Shown here: positions 1-12,500 of the stretch, piece by piece
Position numbering within the stretch: the first letter of the stretch is position 1
How the letters are laid out: the number at the start of each line of letters is the position of its first letter
From: Heterocephalus glaber
Taxonomy: Eukaryota > Chordata > Mammalia > Rodentia > Bathyergidae
Reading direction: 5' to 3'
Assembly: GCF_000247695.1 (NCBI RefSeq)
Contig: NW_004624849.1
Coordinates: 2,984,589 to 3,048,588, forward strand
DNA: 64,000 nucleotides
The notes under the pieces: model-generated
Told to the model about the DNA's origin: nothing
Databases searched by the model: none
The model's input: only the letters and a program-made list of their open reading frames with translations
Made by a program: the position numbers and the translations under genes

Positions 1-809
1 TTCTCCATATTCCCGCCCCATCCCCATTTCCCTCCCCAGCAGTGACCAGCTATAGCAGGCTTCCTGTAGCAGCTGACACCTTGTCCCTCTCTGACATGCT
101 GGCTCTTCACTTCCCAGGCGCCTTCTCTTTTTTCTCCTCCCTTTCCTTCCCTTCACTCTCTATCACCTCCCTTTTATGGCTCCCAGAACCTCTGGCTGGC
201 TCTACCACCAGGAATAAAGCTGTGTGGAAGCCTGAACCTGAAGTTCCCACAAGAGGGATGACCTGACCCTCTAGAAAATAGGCTGCTGGGCCTGACACAG
301 AAGGGCCTTCCCACCTCTCAGCTCCAGCTGTTCCTCCAGGGATGAGCTGCCCCTTCCTGTCTCTCCTTCCAGCTCTTCTGAGGACCCACAGCTCTGTCCC
401 TTGGCCTGGGCCAGAACCAGGGACATCGGCAGGTTGGCTGTCTTCCCCTGCATTGGTTATATTGGCATCAAGCATTAGCTTTAATCCAAAGCCTTCTGTA
501 GCTGTCACCTAATTTTACTGCTAGCAGAGAGCAGCACCAGTGGGAGAGAGGGTTAAGCTAGAGAAGACATCGAAGATCCATAGCAGAAGAGGCCCTTTCC
601 CATCTTCCAGAGGAGTAAAGAGAGCCCTGTGGTGAGTGGGGGCACAGATCAGTAGGAAGATCCTCAGCACAGCATCACTGGGGCAGTGTTGAAATGGGCT
701 GAGGACTGGGGGACACACGGGGACTTTCTGGGAGGCGATGCTCCATTTCCTGACCCGCAGCTCCTCATTTTGTGGTGATTAATGACAGGCACTATTTATG
801 TTCCCACTT
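1..809. other. Intergenic, nothing recognised
   Basis: Unique-looking sequence with no exon, SINE or clear motif. Short open frames on both strands have no recognisable product. If WNT9B lies to the left, this could be its distal downstream flank, but no WNT9B exon is visible. Confidence 0.5.
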
Positions 810-1226
810 AAAAATCATACTTGAGTGAGTCAAAGTACAAAGAGAATAAAAAAGGACGGATGAAAGGGGACTAGGGGATGGATCTCTTGCAATAGGAAAG
901 GGGTCCAAGGAAATAAGGGCGAGGCGTGAGGAGGAGGGGGAGGGGAAATAAGTAGGATAAAGGGGTCTGCCACATACAGGAACCGAATAACCTCAACGAA
1001 TGTAAACAGTTTATAGCCTTAACATGTGCTAAGATTAATGGTATCGACAAGAATGAAAATCGGGAATTAAAGGAGGAGGAAGAGATGAGGGGAGCAAGGG
1101 AGTGGGGATTAAAGAAGAAACAGCGTGTAATTTACACAGGTACCCATTTCCCAGGATGATTGTAAACTGTGTATCCTGCAAACACAAACTAATAAAATTT
1201 TTTAAAAGTCAAAAAATTACACTTGA
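810..1226 (+). mobile_element. 5'-truncated L1-type insertion (3' UTR only)
   Basis: A 387-bp body (825-1211) flanked by 15-bp near-duplicates (AAAAATCATACTTGA at 810 and AAAAATTACACTTGA at 1212; 13 of 15 match). It has a G-rich polypurine tract at 929-946, as found in L1 3' UTRs, and ends in ACTAATAAAATTTTTT. The family assignment is by structure, not by alignment. Confidence 0.5.
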
Positions 1227-1955
1227 AAAATGAAGTCAGAATTCAGTTCATAGAGGATGGTCAAATGTTGCAGAGGATAGATAAACAGAGTCCCCAGTGA
1301 ACATGGTCTTGGCAGTTAGATAGAGCCAAGTAGGCAAGTCTCCTTTCTTCTTGGAGCCTCTTTCATTAAACAAAAAAATCCACATATAGATATCTCTCTA
1401 AGTCTCTTGGATGGATACATGGATGGACAGACAGAGCATACACAGCACTCACATGCCAGGCATTGTGCTGTGCCCTAGAGATGAAGTAGTTAGCAAGGCA
1501 GGCTCTTGAAGGACAGAGACGGATAAACAAATCATCACTACTCAGTGTGATGAAACTGGCAACCTGCTCCCCGGGACAGAAAAACTCAGTGGCTGGGGAA
1601 CCAAGATGGGAAAGCAGGGGGATTTTTCACTGTGTCCTTTGTTGCTTTTGAATTCTGAACCATGTGAATGGTTCCCAAAATAAATTCATTTGTATAAATA
1701 TATACATTCCCAAAATAAATAATTAAAAAGATAGCATGGAGATAAAGTATGATGATTTTTTAACAAAGGGGAAATAGAGGGTGCTTGTAGGAACATCGGT
1801 GGGGTATAGGGTGCCATCTGAGAAAATGCCCCAGAGGAGTAAGGGTGCAGCCACCACCTGAAGCTTAAGGAAGAACTGGCCAGATGGGGGGCATTAGGGG
1901 ATGGGGAGGTTATGGCAAGGGGTGATGAAACCAACCTTGCAGAGTTACTAGGGGA
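1227..1955. other. Intergenic, nothing recognised
   Basis: Mostly unique sequence with a short GGATGGA-like run near 1408. No exon or named repeat recognised. Confidence 0.45.
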
Positions 1956-2040
1956 GGGCCAGGGATTTAGCTCAGTGGTTTTGCCGCCTGCTGAGCAAGC
2001 ACAAGGACGCGAGTTCGATCCCCGGTACCAAAAAAAAAAA
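1956..2040 (+). repeat. ID-like SINE
   Basis: A-box-like GGGATTTAGCTCAGTGG, B-box GAGTTCGATCC, and the end CCCCGGTACC plus 11 A. Nearly full length with a slightly changed middle (CTGCTGAGCAAGCAC). Confidence 0.9.
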
Positions 2041-2484
2041 GAGTTATTGGGGGAATTAGAAGGCATTCCTAGAAAGTGCCTTTCACATACAGTAGAATGT
2101 GCTTCATGTATGGTGGCTGTTGCCATTACTATTCCTCAATTATTTTGCTCTCACTAGCAGGGCCTAGGGAGAGGGAACCCTAATGTTGCCTCTGACTCCA
2201 CTGATAGATTCCTGGCCTCTGGGAGTCCCAAGTGATGAGAACTCCCAACTCTGCTGCAGCATATTACAGTTTCCACCAAGCTAGCTCTGGGTACAGGGAG
2301 GTAGAGAAGGTTGAAGCTCAGGGTGCCCTGTTCAGGGGGCCCATGCTTCTCCTAAACAGTGCCCTTTCAAATGTGAGATCAAAAACAACTACTGAGGGTC
2401 TGAGGGTTCATCTCCTGTCGTAGATGAAGAAACCCAAAAAGGGACAGATGGCCCCCACCACAGGTCCAAGGCTGTGTAGTGTCC

Positions 2485-2690
2485 AGTGATGTAAACCAAG
2501 GCTCCTGAGCACTAGCGATGTGCCTGGTGCTATGCCAGATGTTGTGAATGGATTAGTGCCCTGTCCTCACAGTCATCCTGCCAGGAGCAAGGCCCTGCAA
2601 TCACTGCCCCCATTTTATAGATGAGAAAATAGGGCATGCAAAGGTTAAGTGACCTTCCCGAAGTCACGCTATCAGGCTTCAGCCCCACGT
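2485..2690 (-). repeat. MIR SINE
   Basis: Antisense MIR: TGTGCCTGGTGCTATGCCAG, then CCCATTTTATAGATGAG and GGTTAAGTGACCTTCCC are reverse complements of the conserved MIR core and 3' part. Confidence 0.75.
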
Positions 2691-3337
2691 GGCCTCTCAG
2701 CTACTTCCTGTTCTCATGTCTCAAGATGTCTGTGCTTTCCTCCTTGGCTTTTCCTCACAGTGGGAAGAGAACCATTACTTCAGACTCATCTCAAGCCTAT
2801 TAACCACAACTAGAATGATCTGTGTCCTAGTTTTTGAACCCGGATGTTTTCAAAATCCAGTTTCCAGGCCGGCTAGATGGTCGGAAGCTAACTATGTGCA
2901 CATGCAGGATTGGGTAGGAGGGTGTTACTTTCTTACAGGGCACCTTTTTGAGCCTGTCTCTTTGGATCAGGCCCTCTGTCCTGTGACCACCTTACCCAGT
3001 AGGAAGAACTGGTGATTATGTCCCTTCTCTTCCTTCTTGGAAGACAGTGAAATTCGTGCCTTAACCCGAAGCTCCACCCGGGCATTGGTGAGCACCAGCC
3101 AGGTAACAGTGGTCAGGGCCTCCAATCCTGTGGGCAGAGCTCCACACAGTCCTTCCTTCCCTGCTACACAGCCCCAGGCTCTTCTATATCTTGAAAGGGT
3201 TCATCGCATCTCATTGACTTCTGAGAAAGACCTTTGCCTTCTAGAGAACTGAAGGAAGCTTCCAGGAATAGCCAGTCCTCAGCCTTGCCACCTGGATTGG
3301 GATTCTTTATTGATGGACCTCTCTGTGCATAAATTCT

Positions 3338-3472
3338 CTTTTTTTTTCAAATTATGTTTATTTATTTATTTTTTTAAAATTTATTTATTTTTTTTTTTTG
3401 GTACCGGGGATCGAACTCAGGTCCTTGCACTTGCGAGGCAGGCGGTGGAACCACTGAGCTAAATCCCCGGCC
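3338..3472 (-). repeat. ID-like SINE
   Basis: Antisense copy with a long T/A-rich tail, flanked by the 15-bp duplication CTGTGCATAAATTCT and CTGTGCCTAAATTCT. Confidence 0.9.
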
Positions 3473-3489
3473 CTGTGCCTAAATTCTTA

Positions 3490-3625
3490 CACCATCAGTG
3501 AAATGGGGATGATGATGTTAACACCTACATTAAGAATGTTACATTTGATAATCAAGGGCTTCCAACAGTGCCTTGTGCATCACCTGCTCTAAACAAGCTG
3601 CCGTTATCATTACTACCATTGCTGG
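3490..3625 (+). repeat. MIR SINE, 3' part
   Basis: GTGAAATGGGGATGATGATG followed by a degenerate match to the MIR end (AACAGTGCCTTGTGCATCA). Confidence 0.5.
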
Positions 3626-4879
3626 AGTCATGGAACACTCTCATGGCACTCCACCTTGGAAGCCCTGCCCTACACAGGTCTGCTCCGTGTCTCTTTGTCC
3701 TGTGTCCCTCCTCCTCAATCCCCTTTCCTCCACCCTGTCCCCACTGCTCCTGCGGCCCTTTGCTGACTAATAATGCTGCTGTCAGTTCAGATTAAAGCCC
3801 ATTACGTTCCTTCATCTCAGCTTAACATTCTTGTGGTTTCCCATCTCTGCCTTAAGTACTCCATGAAGGGCAAGGGCTGCCCAGCTGGAGGGTGCTTTGG
3901 GAGGAAGAATGTATGTCTGTGAGGTCCTGTGGTGTGCTTCCTTGGATTCTTGCTGATGAGAGGAGCCAGATTTGGGGGACAAAGGGGAGAAGTCCTCCAT
4001 GGCTCCTGCCATCGGGAGCTGACATCCTGAGAGCAGGGACAGGAGCTCTTGACTCTCTGCATCATTGCTGTGGAGTAGACTCACAGCCAGTGTCTCAGGA
4101 CAAGCCACACCCCACTGGGGGGGGTGTTTTGGTCCCTCTGTCTGAAAGGAGTCCCAGGGTTGTAGAATTCTGCATCCTGTGAGACTCCTGGCAAAACTAA
4201 GCCCTTGAGCTGGGGTCTGCCTCCTGCAGCCACAGGTTGATCTCTCTTTCAGACAGTGTCGGCCATGATGATCCTTCTCAGATCCTGTCACAAGTCTGCC
4301 TTCCTTAGTTTCCAAGGATCTCAGTAGCCATGGGGTCCCTCAGACACCCTGGGTAAGGCTCACAGGAAGAGAAAAAAGTGGGAGCAAGAGGAATGGGAAG
4401 GGAATGCAAAGACTAGAGGAAGACGATGGTGTTAACTGAGATGCATAGAAGTGCATTGCCTTAAGGTCACCCAGCTAGGAAGAGAAAAAGCTGAGGGTCC
4501 TCATACAGGCCCCTCAAACCTTCCCTGTACTGGCCCATCAGTTCAGCCAGGGGTGTGTCAGTGTACCTGTAGAGAGCACCAAGGAGGAACTTCCCCCACC
4601 AGGAGGTATGTTCCTCCCTCTAGCCTGTCAGCCTTCTGGCCAGAAATGTCTTCACAGGAGACCTGTCTCACCCTGTCACCAGGGCTGGTGTTTCTTTGTT
4701 CTCTGCTCATCAGGGCAGAGAACCATTCTCTGCAGGGGCTTCCGGGTCCCCAGACTAAATGGTTTCTGTTTTTGGTGAAGTGAATGGCAGCCTGCAGAGC
4801 TTCAAATCCCCTTTTACTGTCGGTGGCTGGATGCCAGCTCCGCAGCTCCCCCCCGCCCCGGCCCCACCATCCAGCTACC
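3626..4879. other. Intergenic, nothing recognised
   Basis: Unique sequence including a G9 run near 4119. The long minus-strand frame at 3812-4315 has no recognisable domains. Confidence 0.45.
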
Positions 4880-5260
4880 TCTCAGACCCGTATCTCTCAT
4901 GCCTCTCAAGGTCCCTGGCCCTGGCTACATGCAACACCTCCATGCCTTTGCTTGTGCCAGTCCTGCCAAGACTGACTTTCCTTTTTTTTTTCACCTGAAC
5001 CTGCTCAGCCTTTGAGATCCAGCCAGAGAACACGTCCCAACTCTCCCGAGAGAATCATACCTTTGTCTGAGCTTCTGCCATCGACTGGTTTTGCCCTTAT
5101 GCCTGCACTAACCATCCTGCATGGTAGGTGCCTATCCTTCTGTCCCCTCTCACTGCCCCACCGGACTGTGTGTTCCTTGTGAGCCAGACCTGGCCCTCAT
5201 CCACCTCAGCTCCTGAAAAAGTTCTTCTCCTTTGTCCCTCCTTCTTCCCTTCCTTTATCT
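4880..5260 (+). repeat. L2-like ancient LINE fragment
   Basis: C/T-rich 3' end of L2 type: CATGCCTTTGCTTGTGCC, CAGCCTTTGAGATCCAGC, and later CTGTGTGTTCCTTGTGAG. Strongly diverged. Confidence 0.4.
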
Positions 5261-5682
5261 TTCCCACTCTCCTCCCCTTTCAATATTTACCTTCAATACA
5301 TATTTATTTAGTCCTGCTGTGCCAGCCCAGGTGCTGGAGTTCAGGGATGAATTTTCATGCAGTTTACAATCCAGTGGATGATGTATGTAATCAAATACTC
5401 ACACAATTAATCAAAAGATTGGAGAACTAGAGGTTCTGGACTACAGTTCTATAGTCCAGGACTGTAGATTTCTCCTAGAAGCACTTGATTGTGAGAAACA
5501 GGTTACTCTATTCAAACCTTTCCTAGCATCATGCTACCTGGCTTCTCCAACTATCTATATGACCAGAGCAGTTTCAGCCTGGGGCCTTTATGGTCTTTGT
5601 GGGTGAAGGGTATATGCCTGTGGGACAGTGTATGTGAGCAGGACAGGTTAGGCCAGTGCCTCCTTGAGTTAGGCAGACCTTT

Positions 5683-5878
5683 TTTTTTTTTTTTTTTTTC
5701 CATTATTTTCATGTTTATTTTTTGACTGTGCTGGGGCTTGCATTCAGGGCCTTCAGTACCAAGCCACATCCCATCCCCGTACTCTGCTTTTTTTTTTTTT
5801 TTGGTACCGGGGATCCAACTCAGGACCTAGCGCTTACGAGGCAAGTGGCAGAACCACTGAGCTAAATCCCCAGCCCCA
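5683..5878 (-). repeat. ID plus older ID-like dimer, antisense
   Basis: A young ID (5788-5877) is joined to an older ID-like unit and poly(T) (5683-5787). One 12-bp duplication, AGGCAGACCTTT (5671-5682 and 5879-5890), flanks both units together. Confidence 0.75.
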
Positions 5879-5890
5879 AGGCAGACCTTT

Positions 5891-6775
5891 ATATATATGT
5901 CATTTGTGGGGTCTCCTCACCATAAGGAGAGGTAACAACAACTATCAAATTCTGAGCTGAGGCCAGAAGCCCAAAGAAACCAAACTGGAAAGGTTCTGGT
6001 TTCTGTTGGCTTCTAGAGAGATTGGTAATAGCAAGAGTAAGAACCAAAGGACCCAATTCATTCTGCTGGCCAAAGGCAGACCCTTAGAAGGGATAAGCTG
6101 GCCAGGAAGGAGCTGGGAATCTTTGGTGAGGCTGGACAGTGTACATCGTGCCTTAAGTGTCTCTGTGGATGGAGAGATAACTTGATAGACATCTTTATTA
6201 AGACTCAAACAAGACTCCTAGTACATCTGGATTAGCGCAGCTGCCAGGCTCTACACCACTTCTTTATGGTCAGTCTGTTTGTGGCATTCAGCAACCCAAC
6301 TCCCACCCATGCCTTGGATTGACCTGATAAGACCATGATATCCACCTCCATTCATTCTCCAAAGTCAGTAACTAGCTCCCAAGATTTAGAAAATGCCTAA
6401 TATGTTCTCTTAAGTGTCACACAACCAACACTCACACACTGAACACTCAGTATGTCCAAAACACTACTGACTTGCAATGGCATAATGAAGTCACTCTGCC
6501 TCAATTGCTCTAAGTCTGTCACCCCAGTTCTTTAACCTTAGCACATTAAGTATAAAGCTAAGTACTGAAGATGCAGCCTTATCCTCTAGTGACTTATAGC
6601 CTTTCGGGACCAAGCAAATAGTAGTGTGATTGACCAAGGTCCTTCCTTCTCTGGACCTTGGGGCCCTGCTCGCCAATGACAAGGAGGGTCAGACTAACTG
6701 ACCTTGGGTCCTTGCCAGACCTTATATACTTCCCATGTAGGTCCTACACACAAGGTCACTGGGTGATCTGCAGGA
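5891..6775. other. Intergenic, nothing recognised
   Basis: Unique-looking sequence without exon, SINE or clear motif, up to the candidate enhancer at 6776. Confidence 0.4.
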
Positions 6776-7295
6776 GTCATTAAGTAGTACCCCAAGACAG
6801 GTGCCAGGAAACCTACCAATTGGGTAATTAGGCTTGCCCGACCCTGCATCCCTTGAGGGAGCAAATTTGGACTTCAGCCACCCTCCCCACTGTGGCGGGC
6901 AGAATGGACGATGGGCGCCGTGGGGGTCCCCTGGTGGAATGTGGTTGTGGTGGGCGCTGGGACAGAGGGCTCGGCCGACAGATCTAAGGCTGCCGAAAGG
7001 CACCAGGTCTCCGTGGGGCAGGCTGCCGACCTCCCTCCTGTGGAATGACAAGCCCCACTCCCCCCACCTGGCGTTTAATCTTTAATGCAGCCCTAGCTGC
7101 CCTGGGGCAGGACCCATCAACCCACCCTCTCTGATAAAAGCGATAATTAGCTCTTTTTCAACTTTTCCCTTCTCCCCCTCCATTCTGATGTGTGAGCATT
7201 GGGAGGATTCCAGCTAATGGGCCTGCCTTCAGCCAATTCTGGGCCCATGCAGACCGGAATGTGCGGGGTCATTAGCCGGGCCTCCCGGGCAGGGA
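6776..7295. promoter_or_regulatory. Candidate conserved developmental enhancer (no repeat content)
   Basis: A repeat-free, GC-rich block with embedded AT-rich homeodomain-type cores: GGTAATTAGG (6823-6832), GATAATTAGC (7142-7151), and ATTA cores near 6778, 7075-7083, 7215 and 7270. GATAA motifs occur near 7133 and 7142. Long ORFs here are open by chance because of base composition. The enhancer role is inference. WNT9B is expected upstream, and a retroviral insertion downstream of mouse Wnt9b is known to cause cleft lip, so regulatory DNA in this interval is plausible. Confidence 0.4.
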
Positions 7296-7689
7296 CTTGT
7301 GCTCAGGACGTGCTGGCCCGCTGGTCTGGGGTGTCCCCGCCACTATAAGCACCTGGCCTCAGCAGAGCAGACCTGCCTGGACCTGCTGGATCCCACCTTC
7401 CTCCACAGCAACCCCTGCCCACACCTCAGCAGAGCCCACAGGAAGATGGCCTTAGGTTTTTCCATGGGGGCAGGCCAAGAGGACACGAGGCCATCTGTCC
7501 CCAGGCTTTGCCCTGGTCCCAGGGCAGGGAGCCCAGTCTGGGTTCAGCCACCGGTCATTTCGGAGGCTGCTGGCTGGGATCCCCCACCCCCACCCAATCA
7601 ATGACTTACATTAGCTAAGTGGTATATGGAGCCTCCTCCCATACAAAGTGCTTTCCAATAACTCAGCTGGGAAAGAGCTGCAGCCTGGG

Positions 7690-7915
7690 GCTTAACCATG
7701 CAGGCTTGGGAGTTGGACTTCCCTGGTCAACCATAGCCTCTTCTCCAGTGTTACAAGTAATCGAACCTCTCAGTGCCACACACATCTCCCTCATTCATGG
7801 GGCAAAGGTGGTCGCAGTTGTGTCTATCTTGTATGCTACTGCAAGGATTAAATGAGCTGGTGTACCTAAAGTGCTCAGCACAGTGTCTGGCCTGGACATT
7901 GCCATTATCAATGCC
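7690..7915 (+). repeat. MIR SINE
   Basis: Contains GCAAGGATTAAATGAGCTGG and TAAAGTGCTCAGCACAGTGT, the MIR 3' half, with a degraded 5' half. Confidence 0.7.
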
Positions 7916-8889
7916 CTTGATTCTCTCGATGAGCCTTTGTTTTGCAGGGGTTCAGAAAGGTGGTGACTTCTCTAGTTTTTATTTTCTTAACAGTTGACTT
8001 ATCCAGTCTTCAGTGCAGTTTTATATACAGGTCCTGTAATTCCCATTTTGCAGAGGAGCAACTAATCAATGGTAGGTACCAAAAGATGTTTTCTGCTTCT
8101 CCTAGATGGCTGCCTTATTTGAAGGCATCTGGTCCTGGAGAGGCCCCAACACAGCTGTGGCCACTTGAAGACTTGGGGTGAGGGGTGAAAACAGATCTTG
8201 ACTTCAACTTGAGGGCTTGGAGCCTCATGCTAGCAGGTTCTCTCAGAGAGACCTCATGGAGGCAGAAATGGTTCTAGCTGGGGATGAAGAAAGGCTAGGT
8301 TGGTGCCTGAGTCCTATGGTCACCTCTGTTCTGCCTGTTTCCCCTATCTTCAGATTGTATGCTGCCTTCTGGTGACTTTCTTCCCACTGCAAGGAATGAC
8401 TTGCCACTCAGTGTCCCATGTTTCTCCTGGAGTCCAGTGTCCAGTTGGGAGAGGAGTATGTAGAGACAGAGATGTATAACATTTGCTGGACACCTCCTTC
8501 CTACCTGCATCCAGGGTCCAAGCCAGGAGAAGTGTCCTGGACCACCACTTTTGGGTCTTTGCAGTTTTAAGTAAAATGCTCCAGATTGTGATTCTCATAG
8601 AGATTCCTGGGGGTGCTGCAGAGTACCCACATGCTGGTTGATGTGCCAGAGGAGGAAGTTGCTGGATAAAGATGAAACTTGAGAAGAGAAAGAGCTGTGC
8701 TGAACCTACTGGGATATGGGCAAGGCTCAGGCCACAACCCGGGAGCACAGGGCAGACTCTGGCTTAGTTTCTTCTTTTCCTCTCTGCCCAGTTCTGGCCA
8801 ACATCTACAGCCTTGTGGTTACTTAGTGCAGAAAGCTGCAATCATAGGGGCCTCCAATGTTAATGCCACAGAGTCACCAGCACCCAGAT

Positions 8890-9205
8890 GGTCCAGAGTC
8901 TGAAAATATCTTAGTGGTTACCTAGGACTAGGGGGAGCAGAGAGTGGAAGCGATGAGGTATGAGTTACAGGGGAAGGTAATGAATTAGATAGTGGTGACT
9001 GTTGCACAACTCTGTGAATATAATTCACTGAACTGTATACTTTGTGTACGTAATTTTTTTTTTCTGGAACCGGGGATCGAACTCAGGTCCTTCCGCTTGC
9101 AAGGCAGGCAGTGGAACCACTGAGCTAAATCCCCTGTCCTGAACTGTATACTTTGAAACAGTGAACTTTATTGTGTGTGAATTATATCTCAATTAAAAAC
9201 AGTTA
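8890..9205 (+). repeat. Ancient L1 3' UTR fragment, split by an ID
   Basis: TTAGTGGTTACCTAGGACTA, then ATAGTGGTGACTGTTGCACA and GTGAATTATATCTCAATTAA are typical of L1M 3' UTRs. An ID is inserted at 9045-9138. Confidence 0.65.
9045..9138 (-). repeat. ID-like SINE
   Basis: Antisense copy inside the L1 fragment, flanked by the perfect 17-bp duplication CTGAACTGTATACTTTG (9028-9044 and 9139-9155). Confidence 0.95.
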
Positions 9206-9478
9206 TATGGAACATGCTAGAAGCTGTGTTAGGTGGGTAGACTGTTATCTCATTCTAACAGTGACCCCACATTGGACATAGGTAGATGTCCTGTGGAATG
9301 GTTAAAAGCATGGGATTTCCAGTTGAAGTATAAGGTCACAACCTCAGCTTCTTCCCCTGCTAGTTCAGGGACCTTGAACAAATCACTTGACCTCCACAGG
9401 AGGCAGAGTCTTCCTCTGTGTGGTCTGTATGTTGTCCACACAGCACAGTGCCTGGTACCTCAGGCATGTGTAGGGATT

Positions 9479-9577
9479 TTTTTTTAAACCTTTTTTTGGG
9501 GGGGTACCGGGGATCAAACTCAGATCCTTGTGCTTGCAAGGCAAGTGGCGGAACCACTGAGCTAAATCTCCGGCCCC
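9479..9577 (-). repeat. ID-like SINE
   Basis: Antisense, with TTTTTTTGGGGGGGTACCGG at the tail side and AACCACTGAGCTAAATCTCC at the head. Confidence 0.9.
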
Positions 9578-12500
9578 AGGATTATTATTATTAGATGTAA
9601 TAGTAACCGGATAGCATTATAGTGTCACAACCTCCACTCAACCATTGCTCATTTTCAAGCCCTCTGGAAGTATAATCAGCCTTAGCATATGAAGATGAGG
9701 AAAAAGGAAAAGAGAGGTCATCTATAAGACAGTCTATACCTGCTTCTTCGGGCCAACTCACTCCAGTATGTTTGTCTTTGCAGGACATGTAAGGGTGGAG
9801 AGGCCACCACTCCAGCTAACTTCTGTCAAGCATATTGGTGGCAGACATATGTATTTTTTCTTTGCATATCATGCCAGAAACATGACCTGGGCTTGTGATA
9901 CATCTAACTTATTCATAACTGAACACCGTCTACAAATCAAGCTCTATATTCTGTGCTCTAAAACAGAGTGGGGATCAAGGTAGTCCAAAGTTTTGCCCTC
10001 AATGGAGCTTGCATTCTTTGGGGAGAGAGATAACAAAGAAATGAACCACTAACAGTGTATTGTCTAATCAGCTATACAACAATGAAAGTAAAAATGAAAG
10101 GATTACCCTGTATAGATATCCAAGGAAACTATGTCTGAAAAACTGGCTTTTGAACTAAGAGAGGAGAAAGGCCGCTGAGATAGAGGGAACCAGAGTATGA
10201 ATGAGCTCAGCACATTTAAAGCACAGCAAGGACAGTGTAGTTGAAGCTGAAGCTACCAGGAAGTGATACAAGTAAAACCTGGAGGGAGGCAAGGCCTGTT
10301 ACAGAGCCCATGGCTCTGAGAAGAGGCCTTGATTTTGGATCTAGTGCAGCAAGCATCATGGGAAGATTCTCTAGGCTTCCTATGTCAGATCCCCAAGGAC
10401 AATATCTGGTTATGGTGTCTCTTCATGCTTACGGCAACTGAGTGAGGGTTTAGTCATTTGCCACAAATCCTTTGGTTCCCTTCTCAGTGCCCAGTGGTCA
10501 GGTACTGTCTCTGGACTGGATGGAGGAGGCTATTTACCACTAGGACCCCTCCTCGTGTCTGCTATGGATCTCATCAGGCAAGCAGCTCTTGGAAGCATCT
10601 TCCTTCTGGGTAGGCAATGGGGGGTGGAGTGCATGAGTTTGGGTGTCTTTTCTCCTTGCCAAAGTCAAGTCCAATCTTTGGCTGTAAATATGAAGAAATT
10701 ATGAGAAGTGGAGGCTCATAGATGTCTGACTACTCATGTAAACTTTTTAGGAAATGGATGGGGGGCAGTTGGGGCAGAAAAGGGACAGTGTGCTGGAATT
10801 TACTTTTCCCTGAAGATGTAGGGTTTAGAGTAACCCAATGGTGTGTGTAAGGCTGGGATAGAGGGAGAAAGAAAATGCTATAGTCGGAAGTTTCCACTTG
10901 GTTAAAAAAGTTTGTTTTAACAACAAACAAGGAGCAGTTTGTGGCCAAGCAGTCAGTCTAGGAGAAAGACAAACAGGCAGAGAAGGGAGCTGAGAAAACC
11001 AGGGGTGGGTTTACCAGGCTCATCTGGGGTAAGGAAACAAACACAGTATGCTCCATCTTTCATCTTGTAGCCAGCAGACACTGTGAGTAGCCAACCTGAT
11101 AGTCAGCTCCCCTTTCTTGATAAAGAAAACCCTGGTTTTGATCACACAGCTAACATCCCTTAGGGAAGGCATCTCCACCTCCACTTCAGAGGCAAATTCT
11201 GACCCACCTAAGCCAGGTGTGCTAAGCCCTTTTCCCTTCTCAGAGATTTATTTGGGTACAGACAGGTGATACAGCTAGCTATGACAGCTGAAGGGAGGAT
11301 CTGCTAAGGATCATGGGAAAGATCTCCTCTCTTAAAAAGGAGCACAAGAAGAAATTATTTCTTACATGCCTCAGTTATTTACAAGTTGGCCTGCAGTTTG
11401 TGGATGTGTGGCAGCCACATTGACACCCTGAGGTGACCTGGCAGGTACTTGGATGATGGTCAGGCAGAAAGACCGAAAAAATCTGAGATCTCAATGCTAT
11501 TGAGCCCCAGTTGACTTATAAGAATCCCTCCCTACCTCTGTCCTTCTTGTTTTGTGAGATAATCTCATTTCCTTCTCATTTAAGCCACCTCAGTAGGGCT
11601 GAGTGATGCTATCTCCTTTACTGGAAAACAGTTGGAAATAAGTGCCACAACCTTTTCCTCCATGGATTTCAACTCTCCAACACAAAATCTGGCTCATTAT
11701 GGGTACTCAACAAATGGATGGATAAATAGATAGACAGATGGATGAATGGATGGAACTCACTAGCTCTTACAGCAACTGTGTCCCAGCATCTGTTCTTCTG
11801 GCTCTCATTGTATCCTTGATCAAGGTCAGAATGGACTGAACAGGAACAAAGTTATTAACTCAGGAGACCTTCCTGAAGCCTCTACATGGACACAGGCTTA
11901 GCTGTACTTGGAGCTGACTAGAACAATTGTACCTTACCAGAAAGATCTCAGCAAAACCCCCTTGCCCAGCCTGTCCTGAAGAACTCTACCTCTTCCTTGA
12001 GGGAAATCATTCCCATCTCTTTGGGGCTCCTTTCCTGGATGAACCTCTGCCTCCCAACATGCAGAACAGGAGCTTCCCAACCCCACTGTAGAGGAGCCAC
12101 CTTTGGCATACTGCAGCAGGTCTCCACATGTTCCAAGCCTGTTTCTACATTGAATAAAGGGACAAACTGCACTGCTCTAGTGAAATGAGCTTAGCCAGCC
12201 TGTGTCACAGAATCTATAACTCTCTCCAGCAAGAGTGGGCAATAGCTAGAAGGTACAGTATTATCCTTTTGCAAAGCCATAGGCTGATTCCTTTTGTATA
12301 TGTCACACATGAATGAAAAGCAAGCCCTGGTGCAAGGTAGCATCTGTGGCCATGGGAGAGAAGGAAAACTATGGCCTTATGTAGGGCAATGGACCTGGGA
12401 ACTAAGTCACCGTTCCCTATGGACATTGTACATCTAGATAGTGGGCCTCTGCAGCCTGGGACAGCCCAGGGGAAAGTAAAACAGATAGCTCAGTTGTCAA

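Noticed and set aside
1..500. Search for WNT9B last exon at the left edge
   Set aside because: No frame with Wnt C-terminal cysteine patterns on either strand; the gene is expected beyond the window.
3812..4315. 167-residue open frame, minus strand
   Set aside because: No domain, overlapping open frames on both strands, no promoter or splice signals that fit.
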